Assembly (NCBI GenBank): GCA_045576735.1
Contig: JAZNGZ010000021.1
Span: 1-48,615 of the forward strand
DNA: 48,615 nucleotides
Direction: 5' to 3'
Source of the DNA: RGIG4079 sp045576735
GTDB taxonomy: Bacteria; Bacteroidota; Bacteroidia; Bacteroidales; Muribaculaceae
A model generated the notes under the pieces. The model was not told the origin of the DNA and did no database searches. It worked only from the letters and a program-made list of their open reading frames with translations. This document shows positions 1 through 7,844 of the stretch, piece after piece. How positions within the stretch are numbered: the first letter of the stretch is position 1; the number at the start of each line of letters is the position of its first letter. Position numbers and translations under genes: made by a program.

Positions 1-132
1 AATGACTTCTCCGACAAGTACATTAAAAATGTGGCAAAAAAATTAAACAATAGACCTCGTAAAAAATTAAATTTTTCAACCCCTAAAACGGAATTCTTCA
101 AACAAATTGCTATTTTTGCACTTGCTAGTTGA
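1..132 (+). CDS. IS30-family transposase, C-terminal fragment (cut by window edge)
   Basis: Frame 1 is open from the first base to a TGA at 130-132 and gives 43 residues. They contain 'KKLNNRPRKKLNFSTP' followed by an F-rich end. The LNNRPRK-x-L-x-x-x-TP motif is the hallmark of the C-terminus of IS30-family transposases, the DDE recombinases that move IS30/IS4351-type elements. The rest of the gene lies outside the window, so I cannot tell whether the element is intact. It reads toward lpxD, so read-through from it could reach the lipid A genes. Confidence 0.85.
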   Translation, partial: NDFSDKYIKNVAKKLNNRPRKKLNFSTPKTEFFKQIAIFALAS

Positions 133-145
133 ATCTGCAAACAAT
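1..145 (+). mobile_element. Right end of an IS30-like insertion sequence (approximate)
   Basis: This covers the transposase end plus the bases just after its stop. The stop codon sits inside the stretch 'cacttgctagttgaatctgc' (119-138), which I take as the likely terminal inverted repeat, because IS30 transposase genes of this group commonly run into the repeat. The matching left end is outside the window, so the boundary is an estimate. Confidence 0.45.
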
Positions 146-208
146 CAGATATTGCCTATGAAAGCAATTTTATGACACATTTATAATGTGAATATGAGAT
201 TTTTTTAG

Positions 209-216
209 CATCTTTG
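209..216 (+). promoter_or_regulatory. Possible weak -7 element before lpxD
   Basis: CATCTTTG is one base off the Bacteroidetes -7 consensus TAnnTTTG and lies 39 bases before the lpxD ATG. No clear TTG was found at the -33 position. The stretch 133-254 otherwise shows only AT-rich DNA and a tiny inverted repeat (cacat/atgtg, 176-190). Confidence 0.3.
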
Positions 217-254
217 TAAATTAAAATTATCATCAAAATATTTGATTATTATTT

Positions 255-1283
255 ATGGAGTTTACAGCTAATCAAATCGCCTCACTCGTAAAAGGAATTG
301 TTGTAGGAGATGGTAACGTAGCGGTCAAAACATTTGCTAAGATTGAAGAAGGTCATCCTGGAGCTATCTCATTTTTGGCAAATCCCAAGTACACTCATTA
401 TCTATATGAGACAAAGTCATCTATTGTATTAGTTAAAAATGACTTTGAACCAGAACATGAAGTTTCGGCAACACTTATTAAGGTAGAAGATCCTTATGCT
501 ACACTTGCGTTATTGCTTGATATGGTGTCAAAACTTATGAATCCTCAACCCACTGGAGTGGAACAGCCAAGCTATATTTCAAATGGAGTTGAAGTTCCTC
601 ATGATGCATATGTTGGAGCTTTTGCTTATGTAGGAAATGGTGTAGTTATTGGTAATGGCGTGAAAATATATCCGCAAGCTTATGTTGGTAATAATGTGGA
701 AATAGGTGAAGGAACTATTATCTATTCGGGGGTTAAGATTTACCAAGGGTGTAAAATTGGAAAAAATTGTGTAATTCACTCAGGCGCAGTTGTTGGTGCC
801 GATGGATTTGGATTTGCACCCACAGAGCAAGGGTATAATAAAATTCCTCAAATAGGAAATGTTGTAATTGAAGATAATGTTGAGATTGGAGCAAATACAA
901 CAATTGACCGAGCAACAATGGGATGTACTCGTATTAAATCGGGTGTGAAACTTGACAATCTAATCCAGATTGCCCATAATGTTGAAGTTGGAGAGCATAC
1001 GGTTATGGCAGCCCAAGCGGGTGTCGCAGGATCGGCAAAGATAGGGCAATGGAGTATGATTGGCGGTCAAGTAGGTGTTGCCGGACATATCACAATTGGA
1101 GACAAGGTGTCGATAGGAGCTCAATCGGGTATACCTTCAAATGTTAAGTCGGGTAGTCGACTTATGGGTTATCCTGCAACCGATGCAAAAGATTTTATGC
1201 GTCAAGCAGTATATATTAAAAACTTAGGTGATTTAAATAATCGAGTGAAAGAATTGGAAAAGAAATTGAAACAACAAGAATAA
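255..1283 (+). CDS. lpxD: UDP-3-O-acylglucosamine N-acyltransferase LpxD
   Basis: LpxD catalyses the third step of lipid A synthesis, moving a 3-hydroxyacyl chain from acyl-carrier protein to the 2-amino group of UDP-3-O-acylglucosamine in the cytoplasm. The 342-residue length is normal. Residues 1-100 form the uridine-binding N-domain. Residues from about 105 to 310 are hexapeptide repeats ([IV]-G-x-x-x-x) of a left-handed beta-helix. The catalytic His is H241 in 'IQIAHNV', and the end is a charged helix, as usual. The ATG at 255 is the only sensible start. It is the first gene of a tight lpxD-lpxC/fabZ-lpxA cluster (gaps of 16 and 17 bases). The order matches other Bacteroidetes, but the left neighbour is an insertion sequence. 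Confidence 0.97.
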   Translation: MEFTANQIASLVKGIVVGDGNVAVKTFAKIEEGHPGAISFLANPKYTHYLYETKSSIVLVKNDFEPEHEVSATLIKVEDPYATLALLLDMVSKLMNPQPTGVEQPSYISNGVEVPHDAYVGAFAYVGNGVVIGNGVKIYPQAYVGNNVEIGEGTIIYSGVKIYQGCKIGKNCVIHSGAVVGADGFGFAPTEQGYNKIPQIGNVVIEDNVEIGANTTIDRATMGCTRIKSGVKLDNLIQIAHNVEVGEHTVMAAQAGVAGSAKIGQWSMIGGQVGVAGHITIGDKVSIGAQSGIPSNVKSGSRLMGYPATDAKDFMRQAVYIKNLGDLNNRVKELEKKLKQQE

Positions 1284-1299
1284 TATAATCACATCATAA

Positions 1300-2682
1300 A
1301 TGAAACAGACTACATTAAAAGAAGCATTCAGTGTTAAAGGTAAAGGTTTACACACTGGGTTAGAAATTGAAGCAACTTTTTGTCCCGCTCCTGAAAATCA
1401 TGGCTATAAATTTCAGCGTATTGATTTGGAGGGAGAACCAACGATTGATGCATTGGCCGAATTTGTGACGTCTACAACTCGTGGCACAGTAATTTCTCGT
1501 GGAGAGGTAGTGGTGAGTACTATTGAGCATGCTTTAGCAGCATTATATGCAGCCGGAATTGATAACTGTTTGATAAAACTAAATGCTCCTGAATTGCCTA
1601 TATTGGATGGTAGTGCAATAGAATATTGTACAAAAATTGCTGAAGTGGGAATTGAAGAGCAAAAATCAGATAAGGATTTTTATATTGTTAAGCAAAAGAT
1701 TGAGGTTAGAGATGATACAACAGGAGCGTCAATTGTAGTATTGCCTGATGACGATTTTAGTATCGATACCATGGTCGCATTTGATTCTCCAGTGTTGACC
1801 AATCAATTCGCAACATTAGATAAATTGTCCGATTTCCCTTCTCAAATTAGTGCTAGTCGTACATTTGTTTTTGTGAGAGAAATCGAACCATTAGTAAAAG
1901 GGAATTTGATTAAAGGAGGTGATCTTGATAATGCAATTGTAATATATGATTCAGAATTGCCTCAAAGTGAGCTTGACCGAATTGCTGATTTAATGAATGT
2001 GCCAAGAAAGAATGTGTCAGAATTTGGCTATATTAATAACAAACCTCTAACATCTGACAATGAGCCTGCTCGTCATAAATTGATGGACGTTTTAGGTGAT
2101 ATAGCATTGATTGGACGTCCATTAAAGGGTAAAATCTTAGCAACTCGCCCCGGACACTCTATTAATACGACATTCTCAAAAAAGATACGTCAAGAAATTA
2201 AACGTCAAGATGTTCAGGCTCCGGTATATAACCCATCAGTTGCTCCATTGATGGACAATAATAAAATTCGTGAGTTGCTCCCACATCGTTACCCATTCCT
2301 TTTGGTTGATAAGATTATCGAAAAAAGTGATAACTATATTGTCGGCGTAAAGAATGTAACGACCAACGAACCTTTCTTCCAAGGACACTTCCCACAAGAG
2401 CCTGTTATGCCTGGAGTTTTATTGGTAGAAGCAATGGCTCAAACCGGTGGGCTTTTAGTATTGGGAACTGTTGATGAACCTGAACGTTACTCAACATATT
2501 TCATGAAGATAGATAATGTTAAGTTCCGTCAGAAAGTAGTACCTGGTGATACATTGATATTCCATGTGTCATTCATGACTGAATTGCGTCGTGGATGTGC
2601 GGTAATGAAAGGGTACGCTTTTGTTGGTGAAAAAGTTGTTACTGAATGTGAGTTTATGGCTCAAATAATAAAGAATAAATAA
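1300..2682 (+). CDS. lpxC/fabZ: Fused UDP-3-O-acyl-N-acetylglucosamine deacetylase / 3-hydroxyacyl-ACP dehydratase (LpxC-FabZ)
   Basis: This 460-residue protein joins two enzymes. Residues 1-300 are LpxC, the zinc deacetylase that commits UDP-acyl-GlcNAc to lipid A. Zinc ligands are H77 ('TIEHALA'), H259 and D263 ('RHKLMDVLGD'), and H286 is the probable acid/base. After a linker of about 20 residues, 320-460 are FabZ, the hot-dog dehydratase of fatty acid elongation, with H363 and E377 in 'GHFPQEPVMPGVLLVEAMA'. The fusion is characteristic of Bacteroidetes and couples the shared 3-hydroxyacyl-ACP pool to both pathways. It sits 16 bases after lpxD and 17 before lpxA, surely one transcript. Confidence 0.98.
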   Translation: MKQTTLKEAFSVKGKGLHTGLEIEATFCPAPENHGYKFQRIDLEGEPTIDALAEFVTSTTRGTVISRGEVVVSTIEHALAALYAAGIDNCLIKLNAPELPILDGSAIEYCTKIAEVGIEEQKSDKDFYIVKQKIEVRDDTTGASIVVLPDDDFSIDTMVAFDSPVLTNQFATLDKLSDFPSQISASRTFVFVREIEPLVKGNLIKGGDLDNAIVIYDSELPQSELDRIADLMNVPRKNVSEFGYINNKPLTSDNEPARHKLMDVLGDIALIGRPLKGKILATRPGHSINTTFSKKIRQEIKRQDVQAPVYNPSVAPLMDNNKIRELLPHRYPFLLVDKIIEKSDNYIVGVKNVTTNEPFFQGHFPQEPVMPGVLLVEAMAQTGGLLVLGTVDEPERYSTYFMKIDNVKFRQKVVPGDTLIFHVSFMTELRRGCAVMKGYAFVGEKVVTECEFMAQIIKNK

Positions 2683-2699
2683 AACAATTTAGATATATT

Positions 2700-3476
2700 A
2701 TGAAACAACCATTGGCATATATACATCCGGGTGCTAAAATTGCACCAAGTGTTGTAATTGATCCATTTGTTACGATAGAAAATAATGTTGAGATAGGCGA
2801 GGGGACTCGTATAGGTAGTAATGTTACAATAATGGAAGGTGCTCGTATCGGGAAAAATTGTACAATTTTTCCAGGTGCGGTAATTTCAGGCATTCCTCAA
2901 GATTTGAAATTTCAAGGAGAGGAGACATTGGCAATAATTGGAGACAATACTACTATTCGTGAATGTGTAACTATCAATAGAGGCACAGCTTCTAAAGGAA
3001 AAACAGTAGTAGGTAGTAACTGCTTGATTATGGCTTATTCACATGTGGCTCATGATTGTGTTGTGGGTGACAATGTTATTATTTCAAATGCTACACAAAT
3101 AGCAGGAGAAGTTATTGTTGATAATTTTGCTGTGATAGGTGGTGGTACGTTAATTCATCAATTTTGTCACATTGGTCCACATGTAATGATTCAAGGTGGT
3201 GCATTGGTGAACAAGGATATTCCTCCATATGTAAAAGCTGCACGTGAGCCAATATCTTATACAGGTGTAAATTCAATAGGGCTTCGTCGTAGAGGATTTA
3301 CTAATGAGCAAATTCGCGAAATACAAGAGATATATCGTTATCTTTATTTGTCTCAATTGAATGTAAGTGATGCAGTAGAACGCATAGAGGCAGAATTGCC
3401 CGCTACAAAAGAACGTGATGAAATAATTATGTTTGTGCGCAATTCTAAACGAGGCATAATCAAAGGATATGTATAA
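2700..3476 (+). CDS. lpxA: Acyl-ACP--UDP-N-acetylglucosamine O-acyltransferase LpxA
   Basis: LpxA performs the first step of lipid A synthesis, O-acylating UDP-GlcNAc with 3-hydroxyacyl-ACP. The 258 residues are the usual length. Residues 1-180 are hexapeptide repeats of the left-handed beta-helix. The catalytic His is H118 in 'HVAHDCVVGD', with H115 beside it, and 'GVNSIGLRRRGF' opens the C-terminal helical domain. It is the last gene of the lpx cluster and is followed by a strong terminator. In many relatives miaA follows; here a DUF3127 gene on the other strand does. Confidence 0.98.
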   Translation: MKQPLAYIHPGAKIAPSVVIDPFVTIENNVEIGEGTRIGSNVTIMEGARIGKNCTIFPGAVISGIPQDLKFQGEETLAIIGDNTTIRECVTINRGTASKGKTVVGSNCLIMAYSHVAHDCVVGDNVIISNATQIAGEVIVDNFAVIGGGTLIHQFCHIGPHVMIQGGALVNKDIPPYVKAAREPISYTGVNSIGLRRRGFTNEQIREIQEIYRYLYLSQLNVSDAVERIEAELPATKERDEIIMFVRNSKRGIIKGYV

Positions 3477-3496
3477 AAACGGTTATACACATTTAT

Positions 3497-3541
3497 AAAA
3501 CAACAAGCGTCGTAATCAATGATTATGACGCTTGTTGTTTT
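3497..3541. terminator. Bidirectional terminator between lpxA and the DUF3127 gene
   Basis: A near-perfect inverted repeat of about 22 base pairs: arms 3497-3518 and 3520-3541, with one wobble. The AAAACAACAAG end on one side and CTTGTTGTTTT on the other give a T-rich exit on both strands. It lies between two convergent genes. Confidence 0.9.
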
Positions 3542-3570
3542 ATTGTTGTTGGGTTATAACTCAATAAGAG

Positions 3571-3948
3571 TTAAAATGGTAGATCATCATTGTCATCGCT
3601 TCCAATTGCAGGAGGAGGTGCGATTTCACTATTTACAACTTGAGGAGGTGCAGGAATTTCCCCTGCAGTAGGCGCAGAAGCATCAACTTTATCTGCTTTC
3701 CATCCACGTATGCTAGTAAACCATCGACCATTGTACTCGCGGCTTTCAATATCAAAGCTAAGACGAACCATATCTCCTACAGCAAGAGGATATTGGTCAG
3801 CGCGTTCGCCAAAGAAGTCGAAGTGAACTTTTTTAGGATATGTTTCTTGGGTTTCAAGTACATATTCTCTTTTTTTCCAAGGGTTGCCTGCTTTTGAAGT
3901 ACCCGACATTTCGGGGAGTGCAACAATAATTTTTCCTGTAATTTCCAT
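3571..3948 (-). CDS. DUF3127 protein, SSB-like with acidic C-terminal tip
   Basis: A 125-residue protein matching the DUF3127 family, small Bacteroidetes proteins predicted to have an OB fold. Residues 1-85 hold the conserved core ('MEITGKI', 'WKKREYVLET', 'FFGERADQ', 'FDIESREYNGRWF'). Residues 86-117 are a Pro/Ala-rich flexible linker. The last eight residues, 'DDNDDLPF', copy the acidic-plus-PF tip by which single-stranded DNA-binding proteins recruit repair proteins. I infer a DNA- or RNA-binding accessory protein; nothing in the sequence proves a specific role. It has its own promoter (3972-4002) and converges on lpxA. Confidence 0.85.
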   Translation of the reverse strand: MEITGKIIVALPEMSGTSKAGNPWKKREYVLETQETYPKKVHFDFFGERADQYPLAVGDMVRLSFDIESREYNGRWFTSIRGWKADKVDASAPTAGEIPAPPQVVNSEIAPPPAIGSDDNDDLPF

Positions 3949-3971
3949 TATATTATACTTAAATATTTTTA

Positions 3972-4002
3972 CAAAATTAGGTAATGATTTTTAACTCAAC
4001 AA
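3972..4002 (-). promoter_or_regulatory. Promoter of the DUF3127 gene
   Basis: On the minus strand TAATTTTG (3972-3979) has a TTG 20 bases upstream (4000-4002), fitting the Bacteroidetes -7/-33 pattern. It lies 23 bases before the ATG. Confidence 0.6.
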
Positions 4003-4005
4003 TTT

Positions 4006-5703
4006 TTATCGCATAAACTTATTAACAGAGTTCGAGCCATCAAGGTAAGTGGTACGAACAATATGCACTCCTCTTGGTAGAGCGTCACATGAAATAGTTG
4101 CTTCTTGACCACATACAGGGATATACATCATTCTATAACCTGTTGTAGAATAGACTTCAATGTAGTTAATCATTGTAGTACCTGATATGTGTATCATGTC
4201 GTTTGCATAATAGAATTTAGAGTCGATTTTCAATTCTTCTTCCATTCCTGCATTTTGAGAAATTGCCGGATCGCTTTCGTAGTAGTTTTTGTCAAATGTG
4301 GTTACGGCAAATCTTAAACCGGGATCATCAGAATCATATATGAATTCTGTGTCAGTTACAATGTGGCCAACAACTTGTTGCGGATCGTTTAAATCGACAG
4401 TATTGCCATCGCTTAGATATACTGAATAATATTTTATAGGGGTGTTTTCTACATCGAGCGAAGGTTCTTCCCAAGATATAATATATTGTCCATTTACATA
4501 TTCTTGTGTCACATTTATTGGTGCATTTGGTGTAGTGATTCCATTGTAGTCCATCGGTACGATATGAGCAGGATATTTGAAGTAATTATCTTGCAACTCA
4601 CTATATAAATCGGCTATTTTAGATTGAGAATCATCTATTACATGGTCGGTGCGAAAGAAACAAACTCCTGAAGTACCTTTTTGTGCTCTAATCTTTTCAA
4701 TTTGATCTGTTATTACAGATGTCTCCCAATCATTTGTGCCATCTACCATTTTATATGGAGCAAGACCTATCACCAATTGACGACCATCACAGTTTGTAAC
4801 CCATGTTGACATATTGGGAGAGAAACCATTTTTCTCATTCCAATACATTTGAGGGATAAGCAAATCATGATTACCCGATTGCATCCACTGGCAAGCATCT
4901 TGATATACACTTCCGTATGCAGTCATATTACCATAGCCAGATACATTTTTATATGTCCCTATTGGAGCTGCACCAACTTTAATGTCGGGATTGATTCCTT
5001 TGGCCATTTCATAAAATTCAGCGATAAATGTGTTAATATTTTGACGTCGCCAATCATCTTTAGGTAATCCTTCGGGATTATATGTTGCGTATGAATCAGC
5101 ATCATCAAAATCAGAACCGGGATATCTAGTATAATCAAAATTCACACCATCATAATTATAGTTTGAAATTAATTCGCGATATACATCTAAAAGATATTCA
5201 CGAGTTTCGGGTAACCCGGGGTCAAGATAGTAGGCACTATTATACTCAACGCATAATTCGGGATGTGTCGTTATTGGGTGCTTAACTGAGTTGCTTTTAT
5301 ATTTGTTAGCATCAGATGTTGTGCCAATACGATAGGGTACAATCCATGCATGGCATTCCATGTTTCTTTTATGACATTCTTCGATGACAAATTCACTTAC
5401 ATCATAACTTAATCCTTTGGCGCCATTTCCGGTTACATATCGATAGGCAGGTTGAATTGTAGACTCCCATAAAACGTCACCTTTTACTTGCGCTTGAAAT
5501 ATGATTGTGTTGAAATTAGCTGCAGCTAATTTGTCGAGGATTTCACAAAGGTTTTCTTTTTGAGTCTCGACATCATATTCTCCTTTTGGCCAATCTAAAC
5601 CGCCATTAGTAGTAAGCCATACCGCACGTATTTCATGCTTTGGTTGTGCATATATTGATATTGCTGATGCAAGTATAAGCGCAAATAAAAATATTTTTTT
5701 CAT
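4006..5703 (-). CDS. Secreted glycosyl hydrolase-like protein (GHL10/DUF187) with T9SS-type tail
   Basis: A 565-residue exported protein. Residues 1-19 are a signal peptide (MKK..., cleavage after 'SIYA'). Residues 22-350 match the GHL10 (DUF187, YngK-like) barrel: 'EIRAVWLTTNGGLDWP' near the start, 'GVNFDYTRYPG' in the middle and 'IPQMYWNEKNGFS' later. Family members are thought to act on cell-surface or peptidoglycan-type sugars; the substrate here is unknown. Residues from about 390 to 485 look like a fibronectin-III-like module. The last 70 residues, ending 'LPRGVHIVRTTYLDGS...KFMR', resemble a type A type IX secretion sorting domain, so export through the outer membrane is likely. It is monocistronic, with its own promoter. 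Confidence 0.85.
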   Translation of the reverse strand: MKKIFLFALILASAISIYAQPKHEIRAVWLTTNGGLDWPKGEYDVETQKENLCEILDKLAAANFNTIIFQAQVKGDVLWESTIQPAYRYVTGNGAKGLSYDVSEFVIEECHKRNMECHAWIVPYRIGTTSDANKYKSNSVKHPITTHPELCVEYNSAYYLDPGLPETREYLLDVYRELISNYNYDGVNFDYTRYPGSDFDDADSYATYNPEGLPKDDWRRQNINTFIAEFYEMAKGINPDIKVGAAPIGTYKNVSGYGNMTAYGSVYQDACQWMQSGNHDLLIPQMYWNEKNGFSPNMSTWVTNCDGRQLVIGLAPYKMVDGTNDWETSVITDQIEKIRAQKGTSGVCFFRTDHVIDDSQSKIADLYSELQDNYFKYPAHIVPMDYNGITTPNAPINVTQEYVNGQYIISWEEPSLDVENTPIKYYSVYLSDGNTVDLNDPQQVVGHIVTDTEFIYDSDDPGLRFAVTTFDKNYYESDPAISQNAGMEEELKIDSKFYYANDMIHISGTTMINYIEVYSTTGYRMMYIPVCGQEATISCDALPRGVHIVRTTYLDGSNSVNKFMR

Positions 5704-5725
5704 ATTCTGCTATATATTTATTATG

Positions 5726-5756
5726 CGAAGATAGTGAATATTCTCAAACTCAACAA
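5726..5756 (-). promoter_or_regulatory. Probable promoter of the GHL10 gene
   Basis: TATCTTCG (5726-5733, minus strand) is one base off the -7 consensus, with a TTG 20 bases upstream (5754-5756). It lies 23 bases before the ATG. Confidence 0.5.
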
Positions 5757-5773
5757 ATTTTTAGCTCTAATCA

Positions 5774-5803
5774 TTGAAAATTAGTCAACTATTAGTAACT
5801 TTG
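5774..5803 (+). promoter_or_regulatory. Promoter of the DUF695 gene
   Basis: TTG (5774-5776), 19 bases, then TAACTTTG (5796-5803): a textbook Bacteroidetes promoter. It fixes the start of the next gene at the downstream ATG (5831), because an in-frame TTG at 5774 is itself the -33 box. Confidence 0.75.
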
Positions 5804-5830
5804 AACAATAAAATAAAGGTAAAAGTTATT

Positions 5831-6271
5831 ATGAATAAAATAAGTGATTGGTGGACATCGCCAACTGAAAGTGAAAATGGCAACCTTATTATGGTAACAG
5901 GACGCCGTGATGTAGATAAATTCCGCAATAATCCACGTTTTAATATCAGAGTTGAGGTTACTTGGAAATATGATGGAGATTCATCGGGTATGCCTGATTA
6001 TGAAACGTCTTCTTTAATGGAACAGGTTCAAGAAGCTCTTGAAACCGAATTTAAGAAAGATCCTGTTGCTGTTCTTACCGGAATATATACCGGTGACAAT
6101 GAACGTAATTGGATTTTCTATACACTTAGCACCCACATTTTTGGGCGTAAAATCAATGATGCTCTTGCATCCTTTGAATTGTTACCAATTTCGATATATT
6201 GTGAGAATGATCCCGATTGGAATGAATATAGCGAAATGAAAGAACTTTCAGAAATTAACGCAGGAGATTAA
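5831..6271 (+). CDS. DUF695 domain protein
   Basis: A 146-residue cytoplasmic protein with the features of the DUF695 family ('WWTSPTESENGNLIMVTGRRDVDKFR', a central 'VTWKYDGDSSGMPDYET' and a 'TGIYTGDNERNWIFYT' strand). The family has no settled function. I chose the ATG at 5831 over an upstream in-frame TTG because the promoter covers that TTG and the conserved part begins just after 'MNKISDWW'. Its stop codon overlaps that of the convergent flavoprotein gene by four bases. No signal peptide or membrane segment is seen. Confidence 0.8.
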   Translation: MNKISDWWTSPTESENGNLIMVTGRRDVDKFRNNPRFNIRVEVTWKYDGDSSGMPDYETSSLMEQVQEALETEFKKDPVAVLTGIYTGDNERNWIFYTLSTHIFGRKINDALASFELLPISIYCENDPDWNEYSEMKELSEINAGD

Positions 6272-7842
6272 TCATTCAAGGAAGGATTAATATACCGAGC
6301 AACCGCATCGGCACATCGCTCTCCATCAATAGCTGCTGATACTATTCCTCCGGCATAGCCTGCACCCTCTCCACAAGGGAATAATCCCTTTATGCAGACA
6401 TGCATTAAGGCTTCTTTATCTCGAGGAATGCGAACCGGTGACGAAGTTCGCGTCTCATCTCCAATTAAAATAGCCTCGTTGGTCAAAAATCCTTTAGATT
6501 TTCGTCCAAAATCCCTAAATCCCTGTTGCAATCTTTTCGAGACTTTTTGAGGTAATAATTTATCAATTCGAGCACAATGTATGCCTGGGGCATAAGAAGT
6601 TGGAGGTAAAGATTTCGAATCACGCCCCTCTACAAAATCAACCATTCGTTGCGCAGGAGCATTTTGTGTTTGATTACTTGCCTCAAAGAATTTTCGTTCA
6701 ATATCCTCTTGGAATTTCATCATCTTCAATACTCCATATTGCTCGTATTCTGGCAAATCTTCGGGGAGAATTTCAACAACCATTCCGGAGTTGGCCCATT
6801 TTGTGCCTCGATTTGACGGAGACATACCATTAACCACCATTTGATTAATATCACTTGCTGCCGGAATAATAAAACCTCCGGGACACATACAAAATGAATA
6901 TACGGCACGGCCATCAACGCGCGTAAGCATAGAGTATTCAGCAGCGGGTAGATACTTTCCTCTGCCGTTCTTATTATGATATTGTATGCAGTCAATTAAA
7001 TGTTGTGGATGTTCCAATCTCACACCAACAGCCAGACCTTTTGGCTCAATTGTTATGTTTTTTTCGTTTAATAGATAATATACATCTCTTGCCGAATGTC
7101 CGGTAGCTAAAATCACAGGACCATTAAAGCAACGGCCGTCATGGCTCTCAACTCCAATAATTTCATCATTTCGCACTAACAAATCGGTTACCCTTGTTGA
7201 AAAATGCACCTCTCCACCACAATTTATAATCGTGTTTCTCATTGCTTTGATCACATTTGGTAGCTTGTCAGTTCCAATATGAGGATGAGCATCAATTAAA
7301 ATATCTTGAGAGGCTCCATGCTGATGAAATATTGCAAGGATTTTATCTACCGAGCCGCGTTTTTTGCTGCGGGTATAAAGCTTCCCATCAGAATATGCAC
7401 CGGCTCCACCTTCGCCAAAACAATAGTTTGAATCGGGGTCAACAATGTTTTCTCGTGCTATTCGAGCCATATCTCGACGACGAGAATCGACATCTTTGCC
7501 ACGCTCCAATACGATAGGGCATAACCCCAATTCTATTAATCGTAATGCCGCAAACAATCCTGCCGGACCGGCTCCGACAACTATAACGTGTCTTTTATCG
7601 GCGACATTGCGATATTCAATTGGCGTTATTAACGAGTTGCTTGAAGGTAGCTCATTTATATATGCTTTAACAGAGAGGTTTACAACTACATTTCGTTGAC
7701 GAGCATCGATTGACCGCTTTATTATCTGCACCTTTTTTATTGAATTTGCATCAACTTTCAACATCGTTGATACATATCCTAAAAGTCTTAATTCTTCATA
7801 TGCAATCTCAGGGGCTACTCTAAGTTGTAAATCTTTTATCAT
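6268..7842 (-). CDS. FAD-dependent oxidoreductase of the COG2509 type
   Basis: A 524-residue flavoprotein. The dinucleotide-binding motif 'VIVVGAGPAGLFAALRL' lies near residues 90-106, preceded by an N-terminal domain of about 85 residues typical of COG2509 ('uncharacterised FAD-dependent dehydrogenase'). Other family landmarks are 'GEGGAGAYSDGKLYTR', 'HPHIGTDKL', 'VILATGHSARDVYYLL' and the C-terminal 'GLFPCGEGAGYAGGI', where the flavin is enclosed. The physiological substrate is unknown. It starts two bases after the stop of the MATE gene, so the two are very likely co-transcribed. Confidence 0.9.
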   Translation of the reverse strand: MIKDLQLRVAPEIAYEELRLLGYVSTMLKVDANSIKKVQIIKRSIDARQRNVVVNLSVKAYINELPSSNSLITPIEYRNVADKRHVIVVGAGPAGLFAALRLIELGLCPIVLERGKDVDSRRRDMARIARENIVDPDSNYCFGEGGAGAYSDGKLYTRSKKRGSVDKILAIFHQHGASQDILIDAHPHIGTDKLPNVIKAMRNTIINCGGEVHFSTRVTDLLVRNDEIIGVESHDGRCFNGPVILATGHSARDVYYLLNEKNITIEPKGLAVGVRLEHPQHLIDCIQYHNKNGRGKYLPAAEYSMLTRVDGRAVYSFCMCPGGFIIPAASDINQMVVNGMSPSNRGTKWANSGMVVEILPEDLPEYEQYGVLKMMKFQEDIERKFFEASNQTQNAPAQRMVDFVEGRDSKSLPPTSYAPGIHCARIDKLLPQKVSKRLQQGFRDFGRKSKGFLTNEAILIGDETRTSSPVRIPRDKEALMHVCIKGLFPCGEGAGYAGGIVSAAIDGERCADAVARYINPSLND

Positions 7843-7844
7843 AA

